From assembly GCA_905216145.1 (NCBI GenBank), contig CAJMST010000001.1, positions 62,001 through 126,000 on the forward strand: a stretch of DNA of 64,000 nucleotides, in the 5' to 3' direction. Each line of letters begins with the position of its first letter. The first letter of the stretch is position 1. The translations under genes and the position numbers were made by a program. Origin of the DNA: an uncultured bacterium. GTDB lineage: Bacteria; Actinomycetota; Coriobacteriia; Coriobacteriales; Coriobacteriaceae. This document shows, in pieces, positions 1-8,568 of the stretch. Below the pieces are notes generated by a model. That model was not told where the DNA came from, searched no databases, and saw only the letters and a program-made list of their open reading frames with translations.

Positions 1-364
1 TCTTAGCACCGATCTGACGCTTCGGGCCCTTGCGGGTACGAGCGTTAGTGTGGGTGCGCTGGCCGCGGACCGGGAGGCCCTTGCGGTGACGAAGGCCGCG
101 GTTGCAGCCGATGTCCATAAGGCGCTTGACGTTCTGGTTGCGCTCACGGCGGAGGTCGCCCTCAACCATGATCTGATTCTTATCGATATAATCGCGGATG
201 GCGTTAACCTCATCCTCGGTGAGGTCCTTAACGCGCGTATCCACGTTAACGTTGCACTCGACGCAAATCTTCGTCGCAGTGGTGCGGCCGATGCCGTAAA
301 TGTAGGTCAGACCGATCTCAACGCGCTTCTCACGCGGGAGGTCGACACCATTAATACGGGCCAA
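1..364 (-). CDS. rpsM: 30S ribosomal protein S13 (partial)
   Basis: Small-subunit head protein S13, which contacts the initiator tRNA region and forms intersubunit bridges. The minus-strand translation begins MARINGVDLPREKR and contains the typical YIYGIG and RGLRHRKGLPVRGQRTHTNA segments. The start codon is TTG at 364-362, chosen because it alone gives the canonical MARIxG N-terminus, with GAGGAG a few bases upstream. The gene runs off the left edge, so the basic C-terminal tail is missing here. It follows rpmJ closely, as in most alpha operons. Confidence 0.95.
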   Translation of the reverse strand, partial: MARINGVDLPREKRVEIGLTYIYGIGRTTATKICVECNVNVDTRVKDLTEDEVNAIRDYIDKNQIMVEGDLRRERNQNVKRLMDIGCNRGLRHRKGLPVRGQRTHTNARTRKGPKRQIGAK

Positions 365-378
365 CGTAGTCTCCTCTC

Positions 379-492
379 TTAACCCTGACGCTGCTTATGA
401 CGGGGGTTCTCGCAAATGACGAGGACCTTGCCATGGCGCCTAATGATTTTGCACTTATCGCACATCTTCTTGACCGAAGGACGTACCTTCAT
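379..492 (-). CDS. rpmJ: 50S ribosomal protein L36 (zinc form)
   Basis: A 37-residue ORF starting MKVRPSVKKMCDKCK and ending NPRHKQRQG, the full normal length of L36. It keeps the CxxC...C...H zinc ligands (Cys11, Cys14, Cys27, His32), so this is the zinc-binding form. The ATG lies at 492-490 with an AAGGAAG-type ribosome binding site upstream. It sits between infA and rpsM in the standard infA-rpmJ-rpsM order. Confidence 0.95.
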   Translation of the reverse strand: MKVRPSVKKMCDKCKIIRRHGKVLVICENPRHKQRQG

Positions 493-639
493 CGTTCTTC
501 CTTTCGGTAGCGCTCAAACTACTTCCCTACTATCTACTCGCCCAGCCGCAGGCGTTTAAAACTATGGCTGGTCTTCACACGCAAACCGACCGTAGGTTGA
601 GCTAAGCCTGCAGTCGGAAAAGAGCGTGTATGCGTGTCG

Positions 640-864
640 CTATTTATAGCGATAGGTGATGCGACCGCGGGTCAGGTCGTACGGGGAAAGCTCCACGACA
701 ACCCTGTCACCGGGGAGAATGCGGATGTAATTCATTCGGATCTTGCCAGAAATGTTGCACAGAACCGAATGACCGTTCTCGAGCTCGACCTTAAACATGG
801 CGTTGGGCAGCGGCTCCTTTACCGTACCCTCGAGCTCAATTGCGTCTTCCTTCTTCACAAGCAA
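640..864 (-). CDS. infA: translation initiation factor IF-1
   Basis: A 74-aa single OB-fold protein that binds the 30S A site during initiation. The sequence contains the family segments VKEPLPNAMF, LENGHSVLCNISGK and RILPGDRVVVELSPYDLTRG. The length is typical. The 98 bp upstream of its start separates it from map and contains a possible minus-strand promoter (TTACGA, 17-bp spacer, TAGAAT at about 898-926). A 147-bp gap separates it from rpmJ, so infA may have some independent transcription. Confidence 0.95.
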   Translation of the reverse strand: MLVKKEDAIELEGTVKEPLPNAMFKVELENGHSVLCNISGKIRMNYIRILPGDRVVVELSPYDLTRGRITYRYK

Positions 865-962
865 TCATCTTTCTCTAGAAAACGACAGCGATTGAGTATT
901 CTACAATACGCATGCACGTATCGTAATATCTTCGTAATGGCTCCACAACTACGTGGAACTTG

Positions 963-1751
963 TTACATTTCTCCGCCCTGCAAGGGACACCAAGCACCTT
1001 GGGCATCGGTGGTAAGAATCACCGGACCGTCATTGGTAATGGCGACGGTGTTCTCATAATGCGCGGCGGGCAGGTGGTCGTTGGTCGTAACGATCCAACC
1101 ATCGGAGCCCGTGCTCACATGGTTGGAACCCATCGTAACCATCGGCTCGATGGCGATGACCATGCCGGCCTGGAGACGAACGCCCCTCCCCTTCTTTCCA
1201 TAGTTAGGAACGTTGGGGTCCTCGTGCATCACGCGGCCAATGCCATGGCCCACATAATCACGAAGCACGCCGTAACCGTGAGACTCGGCGAGGGACTGAA
1301 CGGCATAACCGACGTCCCCGATATGGTTACCGGGAACAGCCTGCTCAATGGCAGCCTTAAGGCAATCGCGCGTGACCTCGCACAAAGCCTTGGCTTCGGG
1401 CGTGGGGGTGCCGACGAAAAACGTCCAAGCGTTATCGCCGACCCAACCGTCAACGACAGCTCCCGTATCAATGGAGATGATATCGCCATCGCGCAGGATC
1501 ATGTCGGGGTTGGGAATACCGTGAACCACGGCATCGTTGATCGATGCGCAGATGGTTCCCGGGAACCCGCCGTAGCCCTTAAAGGCCGGGGTGCCGCCAT
1601 GCATGCGGATAATCTGCTCCGCGAGCTGATCGAGCTCAAAAGTCGAAACGCCGGGGCGCACCATGGCTCCAACGTGGCGGAGCGCCATCTTAGATAGCGC
1701 TCCTGCCTTCTTCATCTGCTCGATTTGCGTTGCAGACTTAATCTTGATCAT
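963..1751 (-). CDS. map: type I methionine aminopeptidase
   Basis: 262 aa; removes the initiator Met from nascent proteins. The dinuclear metal site is visible: Asp in SIDTGAVVDGWVGDNA, His in the GHGIGRVMHEDPNVPNYG block, and Glu in IAIEPM. The start overlaps the adk stop by 4 nt (ATGA), indicating translational coupling. Its place in the secY-adk-map-infA string is the usual Gram-positive order. Confidence 0.96.
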   Translation of the reverse strand: MIKIKSATQIEQMKKAGALSKMALRHVGAMVRPGVSTFELDQLAEQIIRMHGGTPAFKGYGGFPGTICASINDAVVHGIPNPDMILRDGDIISIDTGAVVDGWVGDNAWTFFVGTPTPEAKALCEVTRDCLKAAIEQAVPGNHIGDVGYAVQSLAESHGYGVLRDYVGHGIGRVMHEDPNVPNYGKKGRGVRLQAGMVIAIEPMVTMGSNHVSTGSDGWIVTTNDHLPAAHYENTVAITNDGPVILTTDAQGAWCPLQGGEM

Positions 1752-2374
1752 AGACCGAGAGCCTCTTTGACATCCCCGTACACGGTCTCACGAGCCTGGT
1801 CACCGTTGACCGACTTGAGCAGACCCTGGCCACGATAGTAGTCGACGAGCGGGCTCGTGGACTTCTCGTAGACGTCGAGACGGTTCTTGATGGTCTCGGG
1901 CTTGTCGTCATCGCGCTGATACATCTCGCCTGCGCACTTGGGGCAAGTAGCATCGGCAGCGGTGCCGGTGTAACCGCAGGCGCGGCAGGTGCGACGCGAA
2001 GACAGCCGATCGATAATGACCTCGGGGGCCACATCGACCAGAAGGGCACAGTCGATCTCGCGACCCATGGCGGAGAGCTCGGAATCGAGCGTCACGGCCT
2101 GGGCGGTGTTGCGCGGGAAGCCGTCGAGGATGAAGCCCTGCTGGGCGTCATCGGCGGCAAGGCGCTCCTTGACAAGGTCGATCACGAGCTGGTCGGGAAC
2201 GAGCTCGCCAGCGTCCATGTACTTCTTAGCCTGAATACCAAGCTCGGTGCCGCCCTTGACGGCAGCACGCAGCAGGTCGCCCGTGGAAATGTGAGCGACG
2301 CCAAACTCGGCGACGAGCTCCTGTGCGACGGTGCCCTTGCCGGCACCCGGAGCTCCGAGCAATACGAGGTTCAT
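1748..2374 (-). CDS. adk: adenylate kinase
   Basis: 208 aa; interconverts AMP plus ATP with 2 ADP. The P-loop GAPGAGKG is at the N-terminus, followed by the AMP-binding STGDLLR segment and DGFPRN. The LID carries a CRACGY...CPKC zinc finger, so this is the zinc-containing long form. I chose the ATG at 2374 over the upstream TTG because AGGAGG is well spaced before it. It lies 18 bp downstream of secY and overlaps map. Confidence 0.96.
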   Translation of the reverse strand: MNLVLLGAPGAGKGTVAQELVAEFGVAHISTGDLLRAAVKGGTELGIQAKKYMDAGELVPDQLVIDLVKERLAADDAQQGFILDGFPRNTAQAVTLDSELSAMGREIDCALLVDVAPEVIIDRLSSRRTCRACGYTGTAADATCPKCAGEMYQRDDDKPETIKNRLDVYEKSTSPLVDYYRGQGLLKSVNGDQARETVYGDVKEALGL

Positions 2375-2392
2375 GAGCAATCCTCCTCTAGC

Positions 2393-3679
2393 CTATTTAA
2401 AGAATCCATCGTAATCATACATCTTGATCTGGCCTTCGAGCTTATCGACTGTGTCGAGCACGACGCCGACCATGATGAGGATGGACGTGCCGCCAAATGC
2501 CTGGATCAGATGGTTACCCGTGAAGGAGAAGATGATCGAAGGCACGATGGCGATGAGCGCCAAAAAGACAGCGCTGGGAAGCGTAATCTTGTTGAGCGCG
2601 TTCTTGATGTAGGCCGCGGTAGCCCTACCCGGACGCACGCCCGGAATAAAGCCGCCCTGCTTCTTAAGGTTGTCGGCCGTGTCATCGGGGTTGAACACCA
2701 TGGAGGTGTAGAAGTACGCGAAGAACACGATGAGGACAACGTTAAGCACCCAATTGAGCCAACCGGTCGAAAGCGCGGAGGCAACTGCCTGAATCCAGCC
2801 GATGCCGGGGAAGAACACGGCAATCTGAGCCGGGAAGTACAGCAGCGCCGAAGCGAAGATGATCGGCACGACGCCCGCGGTGTTGACCTTGATGGGCAGG
2901 TAGGTGGTCTGGCCACCCATCATGCGACGGCCCACGACGCGCTTGGCGTAGGAGACCGGAATGCGGCGCTGGCCGCGCTCAAGGAAAACGATCAGCGGGA
3001 TGACCAGCAGGATGATGGCGCAGATGATCACCATGGTGATGATGCCACCGGCATTGCCCTCGGTGCTGGAGAAGATTGCCTGCGGCAGACCGGCCATGAT
3101 GTTCGCGAAGATGATCAGCGACATGCCATTGCCGATACCGCGCTGGGTAATGAGCTCACCAATCCACATGATCAGCATGGCGCCCGCAGTGAGCGTGCCG
3201 ACGATCATGAGGTCGAAGATGATCTCGGGAGCGCCGGCGCCATTAAAGCTGATGCCGAAGCTCTTAAAGAGGAAGAGGTAACCCACGGAGTTGAGGATTG
3301 CCAGAGCCAGGGTGAGGTAACGCGAATACTGCGTAATCTTGGTCTGACCGACCTCGCCCTCGCGGGCAAGCTCATGCAGGGAAGGCACGACGGCCTGGAG
3401 CATCTGGAGGATGATCGAGCTGGTGATGTAAGGCATGATGCCCAGCGAAAACACCGACACATAGCTCAACGCGCCGCCAGAGAAAAGATTCAGGAGGGCC
3501 ATAGCACCTGCGGCGACCGAATTGTTATCGGTCGAGAAAAGGCCCAGCATCCCCTGGAAGGGAATGCCGGGCACAGGAACGTGCGCACCAATGCGGTACA
3601 CGACGAGCATAGCTATGGTAAAAAGAATCTTTTCGCGCAATTCTTTGATGCGGAAAGCATTCTTAAGACCATTTAGCAC
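2393..3679 (-). CDS. secY: protein translocase subunit SecY
   Basis: 428-aa polytopic membrane protein, the channel of the Sec translocon. Ten or so hydrophobic segments are visible, with the SecY signatures GIMPYITSSIILQ and VYRIGAHVPVPG. A GTG start at 3679 overlaps the end of rplO by 7 nt, so translation is probably coupled. Length and position (after rplO, before adk) are standard. Confidence 0.96.
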   Translation of the reverse strand: MLNGLKNAFRIKELREKILFTIAMLVVYRIGAHVPVPGIPFQGMLGLFSTDNNSVAAGAMALLNLFSGGALSYVSVFSLGIMPYITSSIILQMLQAVVPSLHELAREGEVGQTKITQYSRYLTLALAILNSVGYLFLFKSFGISFNGAGAPEIIFDLMIVGTLTAGAMLIMWIGELITQRGIGNGMSLIIFANIMAGLPQAIFSSTEGNAGGIITMVIICAIILLVIPLIVFLERGQRRIPVSYAKRVVGRRMMGGQTTYLPIKVNTAGVVPIIFASALLYFPAQIAVFFPGIGWIQAVASALSTGWLNWVLNVVLIVFFAYFYTSMVFNPDDTADNLKKQGGFIPGVRPGRATAAYIKNALNKITLPSAVFLALIAIVPSIIFSFTGNHLIQAFGGTSILIMVGVVLDTVDKLEGQIKMYDYDGFFK

Positions 3680-4122
3680 GGCAGCTCGACCTTTCCGCCG
3701 GCGGCCTCGATCTTGGCCTGCGCAGAAGCGCTGACCTTGTCGACCTTGACCGTGAACTTCTTGGTGAGCTCACCATTGCCGAGCACCTTGACGGGCTCGA
3801 ACTCGCTCTTGGTGATGCGAGCGGCCTTAAGAGCGGCACCGTCAATCACAGCGCCGTCCTCGAACTTGCGCTCGAGACGCTCAACGTTAACAGCGGTGTA
3901 CTCGATACGACGGGGGTTGCGGAAGCCCGGAAGCTTGGGCAGGCGCATAGCCAGCGGAGTCTGGCCACCCTCGAAGCCGGCACCCTTGGTGCCGCCAGAG
4001 CGGGAACCCTGGCCCTTCTGACCGCGGCCAGAAGTGGTGCCGTGACCCGAAGAATTGCCACGGCCGACGCGCTTGCGGTTCTTAGTGGAACCGGGCGCGG
4101 GAGTAAGATCGTGAAGCTGCAT
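3673..4122 (-). CDS. rplO: 50S ribosomal protein L15
   Basis: 149 aa. The Gly/Lys/Arg-rich N-terminus MQLHDLTPAPGSTKNRKRVG and the GRGNSSGHGTTSGRGQKGQ stretch are diagnostic of L15, which threads into the 23S core. It ends LPC with its stop overlapping the GTG start of secY. Three bases separate it from rpmD. Confidence 0.97.
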   Translation of the reverse strand: MQLHDLTPAPGSTKNRKRVGRGNSSGHGTTSGRGQKGQGSRSGGTKGAGFEGGQTPLAMRLPKLPGFRNPRRIEYTAVNVERLERKFEDGAVIDGAALKAARITKSEFEPVKVLGNGELTKKFTVKVDKVSASAQAKIEAAGGKVELPC

Positions 4123-4125
4123 TTG

Positions 4126-4308
4126 CTACTCCTCTACAATCTCGACAAGGTGCTTGACCTTGAAGATCATGCCGCGGACGGACTCGTTGTCAGCAATCTC
4201 GCGAACCTCGCGGATCCTGTGGAGACCGAGGGCACGGACAGTACGGACCTGGTCCTGCTTGCAACCGTTGGTGCTGCGGACCTGCTTGATCTTGATGGTG
4301 TCAGCCAT
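4126..4308 (-). CDS. rpmD: 50S ribosomal protein L30
   Basis: 60 aa, normal for bacterial L30. The pattern IKQVRSTNGCKQDQVRTVRA followed by LGLHRI and the NESVRGMIFKVKHLV tail matches the family. It is tightly packed between rpsE and rplO (2 and 3 bp gaps). Confidence 0.96.
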   Translation of the reverse strand: MADTIKIKQVRSTNGCKQDQVRTVRALGLHRIREVREIADNESVRGMIFKVKHLVEIVEE

Positions 4309-4310
4309 GC

Positions 4311-4835
4311 TTAGTTCTCCTTACCGACGAACATCTCGGAGACCGTCAGGCCACGGCGAGCCGCGACGTCCTCAGGGCTGGAGAGCTCCTTGAGGCCCTC
4401 GACGGCAGCCTTGATGATGTTGAGGCCGTTGTCGGTACCGAGGGACTTGGACAGGACGTTCTTGATGCCAGCAAGCTCGAAGAGGGGACGCACAGCGCCG
4501 CCGGCGATAACGCCGGTACCCTCGACAGCGGGCTTGATGATGATGCGGCCGGCACCAAAGTGACCGAGAACCTCGTGCGGAATGGTGCCCTGATCGGTCA
4601 CCGGCACGTGGAACATGTTCTTCTTGGCATCGAGAGACGCCTTGGAGATGGCCATGGGCACCTCAGCGGACTTGCCCATGCCAACGCCGACGTTGCCCTT
4701 GCCGTCGCCAACGACGACGAGAGCGACGAGGCTCATGCGACGACCACCCTTGACGGTCTTCGACACGCGGTTGATGTAAACGACGCGCTCCTCGAACTCG
4801 GAGGCCTCGCGCTGCTGCTTCTGATTACGAGCCAT
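4311..4835 (-). CDS. rpsE: 30S ribosomal protein S5
   Basis: 174 aa; the decoding-fidelity protein near the mRNA entry channel. The S5 N-domain is seen as VVYINRVSKTVKGGRRMS and the C-domain as KPAVEGTGVIAGG followed by SLGTDNGLN. The gene follows rplR by 14 bp and precedes rpmD by 2 bp. Confidence 0.97.
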   Translation of the reverse strand: MARNQKQQREASEFEERVVYINRVSKTVKGGRRMSLVALVVVGDGKGNVGVGMGKSAEVPMAISKASLDAKKNMFHVPVTDQGTIPHEVLGHFGAGRIIIKPAVEGTGVIAGGAVRPLFELAGIKNVLSKSLGTDNGLNIIKAAVEGLKELSSPEDVAARRGLTVSEMFVGKEN

Positions 4836-4849
4836 GTGCTACATACCTC

Positions 4850-5218
4850 CTAGAACTCGAGACCGGCGGCACGAGCACCGTCGGCGAGGGCCTTGACGCG
4901 GCCATGGTAGATACGGCCACCGCGATCGAAGGCGACCTTGGTGATGCCGGCCTCGATGGCGCGCTTGCCAACGAGCTGACCGACCTTCTCCGCAGCCTCC
5001 TTGTTCGAGGTGTGGGTGCCCTTGAACTCGGCCTCGAGGGTCGAGGCAGAGACGAGCGTCAGGCTGGAGCCCTTGCTGTCGTCGATGATCTGGGCATAGA
5101 TGTTGGCGTTAGTACGGGTCACGCGAAGACGCGGACGCTCGGAGGTACCCGAGACCTTGCCGCGAACACGACGCTGACGACGCTTGAGGCCTTCCAGCTT
5201 CGCCTTATGCTTGTTCAT
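4850..5218 (-). CDS. rplR: 50S ribosomal protein L18
   Basis: 122 aa; binds 5S rRNA in the central protuberance. Family blocks RLRVTRTNANIYAQIIDD and FDRGGRIYHGRVKALADGAR are present, the latter being the near-invariant C-terminal L18 signature. Length is typical. The 75 bp to rplF contains a stable hairpin. Confidence 0.97.
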   Translation of the reverse strand: MNKHKAKLEGLKRRQRRVRGKVSGTSERPRLRVTRTNANIYAQIIDDSKGSSLTLVSASTLEAEFKGTHTSNKEAAEKVGQLVGKRAIEAGITKVAFDRGGRIYHGRVKALADGARAAGLEF

Positions 5219-5246
5219 ACGTAAACTCCTAAAAAGGTTGATCTTG

Positions 5247-5268
5247 CCAGCACCTGACGGGGTGCTGG
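5247..5268. other. intercistronic hairpin between rplF and rplR
   Basis: Perfect 8-bp stem CCAGCACC/GGTGCTGG with a 6-nt loop in the rplF-rplR gap. No U-tract follows on the minus strand, so it is more likely an mRNA structure than a terminator. Function unknown. Confidence 0.5.
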
Positions 5269-5293
5269 TCTTATGCGAGTGAGTCGGTTACGA

Positions 5294-5830
5294 CTACTTG
5301 GCGGCCTTACCCAGCTTGCGGCGGATGTGCTCGCCAACGTAGTGGATACCCTTGCCCTTGTAAGGCTCGGGAGGACGATGGCCGCGGATCTCAGCGGCGA
5401 TCTGACCGACCTGCTGCTTGTTGATACCCTTGACGTTCACGTGGGTGTTGTCGGGAACCTCGAAGGTGATGCCCTCGGGAGCCTCGACGATCACGGGGTG
5501 CGAGAAGCCCAGGGAGAACTCGAGGTTCTTGCCCTTCTGCTGCACGCGGTAACCAACGCCGGCGAGCTCGAGCTTCTTCTCGAAGCCCTCGGAAACGCCA
5601 ACAACCATGTTGTGGATGAGGGCACGGGTGAGGCCGTGGCGGGCACGGGTCTCACGCTCGTCGTCGGGACGGGAAACGGTGAGGACGTTGTCCTCGACGT
5701 TGATAGCGAGCTTCTCAAAAACATCGAGCTCGAGCTGGCCCTTGGGGCCCTTGACGACAACGTTGTTGCCGTTGACTGCCACTTCGACTCCGGCGGGAAT
5801 CTGGACAGGCTTATTACCGATACGAGACAC
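5294..5830 (-). CDS. rplF: 50S ribosomal protein L6
   Basis: 178 aa with two repeated L6 folds; located near the GTPase centre. Begins MSRIGNKPVQIPAGV and has the C-terminal signature PEPYKGKGIHYVGEHIRRK. Follows rpsH by 33 bp in the normal order. Confidence 0.97.
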   Translation of the reverse strand: MSRIGNKPVQIPAGVEVAVNGNNVVVKGPKGQLELDVFEKLAINVEDNVLTVSRPDDERETRARHGLTRALIHNMVVGVSEGFEKKLELAGVGYRVQQKGKNLEFSLGFSHPVIVEAPEGITFEVPDNTHVNVKGINKQQVGQIAAEIRGHRPPEPYKGKGIHYVGEHIRRKLGKAAK

Positions 5831-5863
5831 GGTGATCTCCTTTCCTTCTACCTACCGAGCGAA

Positions 5864-6262
5864 TTACCAGACGTAAGCGATGATCTCGCCGCCGACGTTG
5901 TGCTTGCGAGCATCGCGGTCGGTCATGACGCCATGGCTGGTGGAAATAATGGCGGTACCAAGGCCACCGCGGACGCGGGGCATGTCGGCAACGCCGGTGT
6001 ACTTACGCAGGCCCGGCTTGGAAATGCGGCGGATGCCGTTGATGACCTTAGCCTTCTTGGGACCATACTTAAGCGTGATGTGCAGAGTCTTCTGGGGAAC
6101 GGTGTCCTCGACATCGTAGCCCTCGATGTAGCCCTCCTCGTGCAGAACACGAGCGATCTCGACGAGCTTCTTGCTGCTCGGCATGGAGACCGTGGCCTTG
6201 TTCACAGAGTTAGCGTTACGGATGCGCGTAAGCATATCTGCGATCGGGTCTGTAAGGTTCAT
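5864..6262 (-). CDS. rpsH: 30S ribosomal protein S8
   Basis: 132 aa; binds the central domain of 16S rRNA and in many bacteria autoregulates the spc operon. Begins MNLTDPIADMLTRIRNA and ends with the S8 signature STSHGVMTDRDAR...GEIIAYVW. The 119-bp gap to rpsN shows no convincing S8-binding hairpin by eye. Confidence 0.97.
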   Translation of the reverse strand: MNLTDPIADMLTRIRNANSVNKATVSMPSSKKLVEIARVLHEEGYIEGYDVEDTVPQKTLHITLKYGPKKAKVINGIRRISKPGLRKYTGVADMPRVRGGLGTAIISTSHGVMTDRDARKHNVGGEIIAYVW

Positions 6263-6381
6263 ACAGATTCTCCTTCGTTCTTGATGAACACGTGCTCTTG
6301 GTTCTTCGCCGCCCTTAACGGCAAAGCCTTTTTAGCGCGTTTTCCCTGTTCCAAACTGATGCTTGAAACGCTGGTAGTGAC

Positions 6382-6567
6382 TTACCAGCTGGCCTTCTTA
6401 ACGCCGGGAAGCTCGCCCTTGAGTGCAAGCTCGCGGAAGCAGACACGGCACAGGCCGAACTTGCGGTACACAGAGTGCGGACGGCCGCAGCGCTGGCAGC
6501 GCGTGTACTCACGAGTAGAGAACTTCTGCTTGCGATTGCACTTGACGATCATCGATGTCTTAGCCAC
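6382..6567 (-). CDS. rpsN: 30S ribosomal protein S14, zinc (type Z) form
   Basis: 61 aa, the short zinc-dependent S14 (often called rpsZ). The zinc ligands are in TRCQRCGRPHSVYRKFG and LCRVCFREL (two CxxC pairs). It ends GVKKASW, as usual. A TATATCCTCC-type region on the plus strand gives a strong GAGGATAT ribosome site upstream of the ATG. Confidence 0.96.
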   Translation of the reverse strand: MAKTSMIVKCNRKQKFSTREYTRCQRCGRPHSVYRKFGLCRVCFRELALKGELPGVKKASW

Positions 6568-6601
6568 TTATATCCTCCTCACATAGAGTATTGTTCGCCC
6601 C

Positions 6602-6631
6602 AAGCGCCGCCCCCTTGTGGGAACGGCGCTT
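6602..6631. other. intercistronic hairpin between rplE and rpsN
   Basis: Perfect 8-bp outer stem AAGCGCCG/CGGCGCTT with further internal C/G pairing. It lies just after the rplE stop codon. No T-run follows on the minus strand, so termination is not indicated. Possibly an mRNA processing or stability structure. Confidence 0.45.
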
Positions 6632-6646
6632 ATAGGGCAGGTGAAC

Positions 6647-7204
6647 CTATTTCTTGAACGGGAAACCGAAGGCGTCCAGAAGGGCCTTGGCCTCCTCATC
6701 GGTGTTGGCGGTGGTCACGAAAGTGATGTCCATACCACGCTGGTGATCGACGGAGTCGAAGTCGATCTCGGGGAAGATGAGCTGCTCGGTGACGCCCATG
6801 GAGAAGTTACCACGGCCGTCGAAGCTCTTGGCGGAGATGCCGCGGAAGTCGCGGATACGGGGGATCGCGACGGAGGTCAGACGATCGAAGAACTCCCACA
6901 TACGGTCGCCACGCAGGGTAACCTTGCAGCCGATCGGCATACCGGCGCGCAGGCGGAAGGTAGCGATGGACTTGCGGGCACGGGTGATCATCGGCTGCTG
7001 GCCGGTGATGGCGCGCAGGTCGCGCACGGCACCGTCGATGGCCTTGGAATCGGTAGCGGCCTCGCCGACACCCATGTTCACGACGATCTTCTCAAACTTG
7101 GGGATCATCATGACGTTCTCGTACTGGAACTTGTCCTGAAGCTGCTGCTTGACCTCGTTGTTGTACTTGGTCTTCAGACGCGGCACATACTTCTCTTCTG
7201 CCAT
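6647..7204 (-). CDS. rplE: 50S ribosomal protein L5
   Basis: 185 aa; binds 5S rRNA and contacts P-site tRNA. Family blocks MIPKFEKIVVNMGVGEA, TGQQPMITRARKSIA, FRLRAGMPIGCKVTLRG and the C-terminal QRGMDITFVTTA are all present. In most bacteria rplX lies directly upstream. Here rplX is 40 kb away on the same strand, and L5 is the first gene of the downstream half-operon, so it needs its own promoter. Confidence 0.97.
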   Translation of the reverse strand: MAEEKYVPRLKTKYNNEVKQQLQDKFQYENVMMIPKFEKIVVNMGVGEAATDSKAIDGAVRDLRAITGQQPMITRARKSIATFRLRAGMPIGCKVTLRGDRMWEFFDRLTSVAIPRIRDFRGISAKSFDGRGNFSMGVTEQLIFPEIDFDSVDHQRGMDITFVTTANTDEEAKALLDAFGFPFKK

Positions 7205-7341
7205 TGTTCACTCCTTCTTGGGGTTTTAAGCACGGGGCGTGGCCACGATGGGTTGTCCTCGTGCCTCCTGGCTGCATCCGCGCCGCTCATGGCATTTCGC
7301 GGTTTGGACTCGACGCAGCAGGAGCCGACAAAACAATCGGT

Positions 7342-7370
7342 ACTATACGCGCATCGGGAGCGTATTTCCA
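7342..7370 (-). promoter_or_regulatory. candidate promoter for the rplE-rpsM half-operon
   Basis: On the minus strand TGGAAA is followed after exactly 17 bp by TATAGT, a 4/6 and 5/6 match to sigma-70-type boxes. It would give a leader of about 130 nt before rplE. It lies between the xdhC-side hairpin repeat and rplE, where a promoter is needed because the operon has been separated from its usual upstream half. Prediction by eye only. Confidence 0.35.
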
Positions 7371-7431
7371 GAAAAACCTCGTCTGCCTGCACAACTCCAC
7401 AACTCCCCCGCACAAATGGGTCCCAACAAGC

Positions 7432-7498
7432 AGTTGCGGTGAAATAGGGACTGTTGGGCGGCCTAACAGGCTTAAACAATCCGTATTTCACCGCAACT
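7432..7498. repeat. 67-bp imperfect inverted repeat, copy 1
   Basis: Starts AGTTGCGGTGAAAT and ends ATTTCACCGCAACT; the arms pair over about 28 nt with a few mismatches. A closely related, better-paired copy is at 10211-10291. It lies 18 bp beyond the xdhC stop, so it could end the xdhC transcript, but there is no clear U-tract. The remaining DNA up to rplE (7205-7431) holds no gene I can support. Confidence 0.7.
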
Positions 7499-7515
7499 TA
7501 TTGGTGGGGATGCGA

Positions 7516-8559
7516 TTAGCGCTTGCGGGGGACGAGCTTGGTGCGGCGCAGGTGGATCATCTCGGCGGCAATGGAGATAGCGATCTCCTCGGGATCCTCG
7601 GCCTCGATGGCAACGCCGATCGGCAGGTGCAGCTCGTCGATCTGGTCCTGCGTAAAGCCCTCCTGCTCCAAGCGGGCGCGCACAAAGGCCGTCTTGCGAC
7701 GCGAGCCCAAGCAGCCCAGATAGGCGGGTTTGGCACGCATGGCCTGAATCACCACGTCGATATCGGACTTGTGACCCGCCGTGGCGACGACCACCAGGTC
7801 GCGCGGGCCGATGGGGCACTGCTTGCTCAGGCTCTTGTAGTCGACCAGACGACGGTCGTAGACACCGGGCACCCAATCGGGGGTCAGCGTGCCGGGGCGG
7901 TCGTCGCACGCCACGACGGCAAAGCCCGCCGCCGTAAGCACCCGCGCCGTCGCGGCGCCCACGTGGCCGCAGCCAAAGATATAGGTCAGGCCCTCGGGGC
8001 AGAGCGTCTCGATGTGCGCCGCGGGAATCTCAGAGGCCGCGTTGGTGTAGGTGACCTTACTCCCCTCCTCCACCAGCGAAAGCTCGGGGCAGCCCGTAAT
8101 GGTGCGGCGTGATTCCTCACCATGGTATTCAGCAGCGTCGCTTTCGAGCGCGCTTGCGATAAACGGCTCAAAGTCGATGACGAAGTCGCCGATGCGTCGA
8201 TACGCCAAGACGTCGGCAATTTCCTGGAACAACGGTGCCTTGGTCGCGTCCAGGTGCAGATAGCACAGGCAGATGGCTCCGCCGCAGATCATGCCGGTAT
8301 CGGAGTTCTCGCCGCCCATGGTGTAGCGGACCAGACGCGACTGTCCCGCGCTCAGGAGTTCGCGCGCCTCATCCAGCGCAAAGAGCTCAATCTTGCCGCC
8401 GCCGATAGTGCCCGCCTGGCCACCGTCAGCAAAGACGGCCATCCAGGCGCCCACGCCGCGCGGCGACGACCCCGCCGTGCCGGCCACGACCACGAGCTCG
8501 CACGTCTCGCCAGCACGCAGGGCGGCAAGCGCAGCATTCACCACATCGAGCTTTTCCAT
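7516..8559 (-). CDS. xdhC: XdhC/CoxI family molybdenum hydroxylase maturation protein
   Basis: 347 aa. XdhC-family proteins bind molybdenum cofactor, protect its terminal sulfido/selenido form and help insert it into xanthine-dehydrogenase-type enzymes. The N-terminal XdhC/CoxI domain (about residues 10-80) has AGTAGSSPRGVGAWMAV and TIGGGKIE. The C-terminal Rossmann domain (about 190-330) has YIFGCGHVGAATARVL and CDDRPGTL, then HKSDIDVV. It follows yqeB by 9 bp with an AGGAA ribosome site, so the two form an operon. Its likely client is the Mo-hydroxylase at 30574-33351. Confidence 0.88.
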   Translation of the reverse strand: MEKLDVVNAALAALRAGETCELVVVAGTAGSSPRGVGAWMAVFADGGQAGTIGGGKIELFALDEARELLSAGQSRLVRYTMGGENSDTGMICGGAICLCYLHLDATKAPLFQEIADVLAYRRIGDFVIDFEPFIASALESDAAEYHGEESRRTITGCPELSLVEEGSKVTYTNAASEIPAAHIETLCPEGLTYIFGCGHVGAATARVLTAAGFAVVACDDRPGTLTPDWVPGVYDRRLVDYKSLSKQCPIGPRDLVVVATAGHKSDIDVVIQAMRAKPAYLGCLGSRRKTAFVRARLEQEGFTQDQIDELHLPIGVAIEAEDPEEIAISIAAEMIHLRRTKLVPRKR

Positions 8560-8568
8560 TGCAATTTC

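Noticed and set aside
5247..5268. Terminator between rplF and rplR
   Set aside because: Good stem but no T-run, and termination inside an essential ribosomal operon is unlikely.
7205..7431. Integration site or tRNA at the left edge of the 40-kb block
   Set aside because: No tRNA, integrase or direct repeat shared with the right edge could be found by eye.
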